Positions 23,310-26,480 of a stretch of DNA of 26,480 nt are shown piece after piece. The stretch is taken from NCBI GenBank assembly GCA_030638325.1, contig DAOWEV010000048.1:1-26480 (forward strand), read 5' to 3'. Both the position numbers and the translations under genes were made by a program. Origin of the DNA: Bacteroidales bacterium. Lineage in GTDB: Bacteria > Bacteroidota > Bacteroidia > Bacteroidales > JAGOPY01. Position 1 is the first letter of the stretch. Each line of letters starts with the position of its first letter. The notes beneath the pieces were generated by a model. That model had not been told where the DNA came from. It saw nothing but the letters and a program-made list of their open reading frames with translations, and made no database searches.

Positions 23310-24654
23310 GAAATTTAGTTTTGTGATCATTGCCCGGACACTCCTCCTGGCCTTCTCCCTTTTTTTATTTTTCCTGTTATTGGATATGGAAAAATACAAT
23401 GTCAGCGCCATCATTCTCGGGGTCCTGATTGTCTTGCAGGTGGTACTTTTGATAAGATACGCGGAACGAACCAATCGCAAACTATCGCAGTTCCTGCAAA
23501 GTATCAGGCATGCTGATTTTTCTCGTACATTCTCCGATCCCGGATTGGGAAAATCCTTTGAAAACCTGAATATTGAATTTAACCAGGTGGTTGAGGAATT
23601 CCGCAAATACAGGGCCGAAAAAGAAGAACATTTCAATTATCTCCAGACCGTCGTTCAACACATCAATATTGGCATCATCGCCTATACTCAAGATGGTAAG
23701 ATAGATATTTATAACAATGCCGTAAAACGGCTGCTCCGGGTCAGAAACCTCAGGAACATCCGTGACCTTGATGTGATAGAAAAAGACTTTCCCGGTGCCC
23801 TGCTAAAACTTAAAGCAGGGGATAATACACTGATCAAGGTGTTTATCCAGGGTGAATTTCTACAGTTATCCATATATGCAACGGAGTTCCGGCTGAGAGG
23901 CGATGATTATACCCTGATCTCTTTACAGGATATCAGTTCTGAATTGGATGAGAAAGAGATTGAATCATGGCAAAAACTGATCCGGGTGCTCACACACGAA
24001 ATCATGAATTCCATCACCCCCATCTCTTCACTGGCTTCTACCGTGAAGGAAATGCTGTTCGTGGAAGATGAGGGAAATATAAAGATGAAAGCATTGGATA
24101 AGGAAGATGAGAAAAACATTGAGACCGCTATCACAACTGTTTATAACCGGAGCCAGGGCCTGTTGAATTTTGTAGAGATCTATCGAAATCTTACCAGGAT
24201 CCCCAAACCCAGCTTTAAATATTTCAGGGTATCGGAATTGTTCGAACGGTCAGGTGCTTTGCTAAAACCCAAGATGGACAATCTCAGAATTGCCAGTGAA
24301 AACAAGGTTTTCCCTCCGGATCTTATGATCACTGCCGACCCTGACTTGATTGACCAGGTGATTATCAACCTCTTACTGAACGCCATCGATGCTGTTAAAT
24401 CTATTGAGAAGCCCAAAATCTCGATTCTTGCCACACTGAACAGCAAAAACCGGGTAGTAATCGAATTTAAAGACAATGGTACGGGGATTAAACCTGATAT
24501 CCTTGATAAGATATTTATGCCTTTTTTCACCTCAAAAAAACATGGCTCCGGCATCGGCCTGAGCCTTGCGAGGCAGATCATGCACCTGCATAAAGGCAGC
24601 ATCACGGTAAAATCGAAACCTGAAGAAGATACTGTGTTTACTTTAACTTTTTAG
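23299..24654 (+). CDS. Membrane sensor histidine kinase, partner of the sigma-54 regulator
   Basis: This 451-residue kinase has two N-terminal membrane helices (about 5-28 and 37-54) with only a short loop between them, so there is no large periplasmic sensor. It probably senses within the membrane or through the PAS-like domain at about 110-215. The dimerisation and phospho-acceptor helix is LTHEIMNSITPISSLAS, with H233. The ATPase domain shows N-box N361 (LLLNAIDAV), DNGTG (392-396), FFTSK and GSGIGLSLARQI. The ATG at 23299 overlaps the regulator stop by 11 bp; a TTG at 23290 is the alternative. The overlap implies coupled translation and a dedicated kinase-regulator pair. Its layout resembles NtrY/AtoS-type kinases. 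The signal is unknown. Confidence 0.94.
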   Translation: MIYKKFSFVIIARTLLLAFSLFLFFLLLDMEKYNVSAIILGVLIVLQVVLLIRYAERTNRKLSQFLQSIRHADFSRTFSDPGLGKSFENLNIEFNQVVEEFRKYRAEKEEHFNYLQTVVQHINIGIIAYTQDGKIDIYNNAVKRLLRVRNLRNIRDLDVIEKDFPGALLKLKAGDNTLIKVFIQGEFLQLSIYATEFRLRGDDYTLISLQDISSELDEKEIESWQKLIRVLTHEIMNSITPISSLASTVKEMLFVEDEGNIKMKALDKEDEKNIETAITTVYNRSQGLLNFVEIYRNLTRIPKPSFKYFRVSELFERSGALLKPKMDNLRIASENKVFPPDLMITADPDLIDQVIINLLLNAIDAVKSIEKPKISILATLNSKNRVVIEFKDNGTGIKPDILDKIFMPFFTSKKHGSGIGLSLARQIMHLHKGSITVKSKPEEDTVFTLTF

Positions 24655-24672
24655 CCTGCATTATTCATGCGG

Positions 24673-24686
24673 AGTTAAAAGTTGAA
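24673..24686. repeat. Short heptanucleotide words downstream of the kinase gene
   Basis: AGTTAAA and AGTTGAA are followed by looser copies (AGTTTATAA, AGTTATAA) up to 24703. No convincing terminator is seen after the kinase stop. Confidence 0.4.
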
Positions 24687-24788
24687 AGTTTATAAAGTTA
24701 TAAAGTACTTTGTTTTTTCCGGTTTGTTTGGAAAAACATCCGGGCTGATTCAGGATTGAACCCTTATCTGTGTAATCTGTGGTTAATA

Positions 24789-25070
24789 ATGCGAATCAAG
24801 GATTGAGATTTTGTTTAACCACAAAGGATCACAAAGTACTTCACAAAGGTATCACAAAGAAAAAATTTGATTTTTATGAAAATAGAAAAGATTTCAAATG
24901 GAACAAATACTCACTTATTTGAAGCTTTCAGGATGTGAGTTAGGCTTATTGGCAAACTTTAATGTCAGACATTTGAAAGATGATATTAAACGGGTAATTC
25001 TTTAGTCCTTTGGGTGACTTTGTGATATCCTTTGTGGTAAAAAAAACATATTTCAACTTTTGATTCGCAT
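24789..25070. mobile_element. Small inverted-repeat element holding a GxxExxY gene remnant
   Basis: The outer ends are an exact 11-bp inverted repeat (ATGCGAATCAA at 24789-24799; complement at 25060-25070). Further in, a longer imperfect repeat starts with ACCACAAAGGAT (24818-24849) and is mirrored by the complement of 25007-25038, with a 2-base indel and a CACAAAG word repeated in each arm. No transposase is present, so the element would be non-autonomous or a relic. CACAAAG-type arms around GxxExxY genes are something I recall from Bacteroidota genomes but cannot verify here. The right end stops 16 bp before the peptidase ATG. Confidence 0.6.
24898..25005 (+). pseudogene. C-terminal remnant of a GxxExxY protein gene
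   Basis: The frame reads MEQILTYLKLSGCELGLLAN and then FNVRHLKDDIKRVIL before TAG. This matches the C-terminal end of GxxExxY proteins (TIGR04256-type; usual wording TYLKLTG-x-KLGLLINFN). The family is normally about 120-130 residues. Here an in-frame TAG lies four codons before the first Met, and nothing upstream in any frame resembles the missing Gly-x-x-Glu-x-x-Tyr and Glu-Leu-Lys portions. The gene is therefore truncated to its last 35 codons. It sits between CACAAAG inverted repeats. A functional role is unlikely. Confidence 0.75.
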
Positions 25071-25086
25071 AAATAATTTCAAACAT

Positions 25087-26097
25087 ATGAAACGACCTGT
25101 TTTTATTAGTTCGACAATTGTTTTATTCATTTTGATTTTTTCGGCTTGTAATCAAAAGCCAAAACCTAAAGTTTCTTCAGCTAAAGTCGAAAAAGCGGAA
25201 GCTGGCATTACCATCCCCAATTTCAATGCCGATTCGGCCTATGCATTTGTAAAAGCCCAGACCGACTTTGGGCCAAGGGTTCCGGGCAGTTCCGCCCATG
25301 CTGAATGTGCTCAATGGCTTGTTGCAACATTCAAAAAATACACCCCCTATGTTGAGTATCAGGAATTCCGGTCAAGAGCATATAACAATAAGACCCTGAG
25401 CGGGAAAAATATCATCGCTTCATTCAATCCGGAAGCCCGGGCAAGGATTATGCTGTCAGCTCACTGGGATTCCCGTCCATATGCAGACCACGACCCTGAT
25501 CCGGCATTTCACCGGACACCCATCGACGGGGCAAACGATGGCGCCAGCGGAGTGGGGGTGCTGATTGAAATTGCCCGTTTACTCCACGCCCGGCAACCGC
25601 CTGTTGGTGTGGATATTGTACTCTTTGACCTGGAAGATTACGGACCTCCACAGGATTCTCAAAATGAAGGCAACAATGAAGCCTGGGGGCTGGGCTCGCA
25701 ATACTGGTCGAAGAATCCTCATAAGACCAACTACCATGCCCGCTTTGTCATTTTACTGGATATGGTAGGGGCCAAAGATGCCCGGTTCCTGCAGGAAGGA
25801 TTCTCCATGCACTTCGCTCCCGACAAAGTGAAAAAGGTATGGGATGTAGCCCACCGGCTGGGATACCAGGAATATTTTATCAACAAACAGGGGGGATATA
25901 TTAACGATGATCATTATTTTATCAATGACATCAGGAACATCCCTGCCATAGATATCATCCACCTGGATCCGGCCTCTTCCAACGGCAGTTTTTTCGAATA
26001 CTGGCACACCATGGGCGACAGTATTGATAAAATTGATAAAACCACTTTGCGGGTTGTTGGTGATGTTGTGCTAACTGTGGTTTTTGAGGAAAGATAG
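25087..26097 (+). CDS. M28-family metallopeptidase, glutaminyl-peptide cyclotransferase type, predicted lipoprotein
   Basis: This 336-residue exported zinc enzyme begins with a lipoprotein signal (MKRPVFISSTIVLFILIFSAC), with the lipidated cysteine at C21 after IFSA. The M28 fold follows. H126 in SAHWDSRPY, then zinc ligands D151 (GANDGASG), E183 (DLEDYG) and H307 (YWHTMGD), match those of glutaminyl cyclases. IDGANDGASGVGVLIEIAR and WGLGSQYW are typical of that subgroup. It may cyclise N-terminal Gln to pyroglutamate or act as an aminopeptidase; the sequence alone cannot separate these. The residues after C21 (NQKPKPK) are basic, unlike the acidic surface-export signal of Bacteroidota, so a periplasm-facing position is likely. 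I use the ATG at 25087; a TTG at 25060 lies within the repeat element. Confidence 0.9.
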   Translation: MKRPVFISSTIVLFILIFSACNQKPKPKVSSAKVEKAEAGITIPNFNADSAYAFVKAQTDFGPRVPGSSAHAECAQWLVATFKKYTPYVEYQEFRSRAYNNKTLSGKNIIASFNPEARARIMLSAHWDSRPYADHDPDPAFHRTPIDGANDGASGVGVLIEIARLLHARQPPVGVDIVLFDLEDYGPPQDSQNEGNNEAWGLGSQYWSKNPHKTNYHARFVILLDMVGAKDARFLQEGFSMHFAPDKVKKVWDVAHRLGYQEYFINKQGGYINDDHYFINDIRNIPAIDIIHLDPASSNGSFFEYWHTMGDSIDKIDKTTLRVVGDVVLTVVFEER

Positions 26098-26480
26098 ACG
26101 ATTTTGTAATTATTTTGCTGTAACGTAGATTTCATCAATGTTAAATAAATCACCAAAATAGAATATCTAAATCCGAATTTCTAATCCCGATAGCTATCGG
26201 GATAAACAATACCAAATGACAAAAGCACAAAATTCAAAACCGTATGCTCTGTGGGAAATCCTTTATTTTGAACATTTGGTTATTTGAGTTTTGAATTTGT
26301 TTAGGATTTAGGATTTGATGCTTAGGATTTATTTAAAGAAAACATTTGTATGATATAACACCTAACCTGGACAAGCCAGAATCAAGAAGATAATAAAAAC
26401 ATTAAATCCGAAATCCTAATATCTAAATCCGAAATAATATCAAATATTCAAATTTTCAATTGCTTAAAACAGTTTATATC
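26098..26480. other. Gene-free terminal stretch with 7-bp word arrays
   Basis: No credible gene is visible on either strand. Forward words AATATCT, AAATCCG, AATTTCT, AATCCCG lie at 26162-26189. Reverse words TAGGATT, TAGGATT, TGATGCT, TAGGATT lie at 26302-26329. Forward words AAATCCG, AAATCCT, AATATCT, AAATCCG, AAATAAT lie at 26404-26438. The forward and reverse arrays are mutually complementary, as are looser blocks at about 26210-26240 and 26270-26300. The stretch could therefore fold into large hairpins. Confidence 0.65.
26184..26203. repeat. Perfect 20-bp palindrome
   Basis: ATCCCGATAGCTATCGGGAT is its own complement with no spacer. I recall the core CCCGATAGCTATCGGG as a frequent intergenic palindrome in Bacteroidota, suggesting a dispersed repeat rather than a site specific to this locus. 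It lies 86 bp after the peptidase stop and lacks a T-tract, so it is not a standard terminator. Confidence 0.7.

Noticed and set aside
24659..24750. Terminator after the kinase gene
   Set aside because: The only stem found (TTTTTCC with GGAAAAA) is short and AT-rich, and is not followed by a T-tract.

Overview
The window looks like a chromosomal segment from a member of the Bacteroidota, probably an environmental Bacteroidales-type organism. The evidence is: two exact TAnnTTTG -7 promoter elements with a TTG box 18 bp upstream; mostly absent Shine-Dalgarno sequences; and families typical of the phylum (~806-residue MacB/FtsX permeases, a DUF5916 barrel protein, a GxxExxY remnant, a tiny bS22/COX24-type protein, an HU whose arm reads GRNI instead of GRNP). 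The species cannot be told from the sequence.

Left part (1-9057), housekeeping. A 3'-truncated mutY on the minus strand is divergent from an HU gene, which is followed by a 29-codon basic protein and a strong hairpin terminator. A plus-strand run follows: rng/rne-type ribonuclease, trpS, a possible 36-residue membrane microprotein overlapping the next start by ATGA, hflX, an EF-G-type GTPase outside the str operon, and lnt. A paired-hairpin region separates lnt from the convergent genes beyond.

Middle part (9157-24654), an envelope exporter locus with its own regulators. Read on the minus strand from 21728 the order is: membrane-fusion protein, FtsX-type permease, uncharacterised 91-residue protein, second permease, DUF5916 outer-membrane-type barrel protein, LolD/MacB-type ATPase, third permease. 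Divergently on the plus strand lie an NtrC-type sigma-54 activator and an overlapping histidine kinase. A sigma-54 promoter with correct GG/GC spacing sits just upstream of the membrane-fusion gene, 20 nt from its start by prediction. This suggests that the two-component pair switches on the exporter. No TolC-type channel is present; the DUF5916 barrel protein is the only outer-membrane candidate in the cluster.

Right part (24655-26480). A ~280-bp inverted-repeat element holds the last 35 codons of a GxxExxY gene and ends 16 bp before a lipoprotein M28 peptidase of the glutaminyl-cyclase type. The last 383 bp hold no gene, but contain a perfect 20-bp palindrome and arrays of 7-bp words.

The features most worth a second look are the exporter cluster as a unit (three permeases, one ATPase, a DUF5916 barrel, a 91-residue unknown, sigma-54 control), the 7-bp-period word arrays found in most gaps of the right two thirds, the GxxExxY inverted-repeat remnant, and the microprotein in front of hflX.
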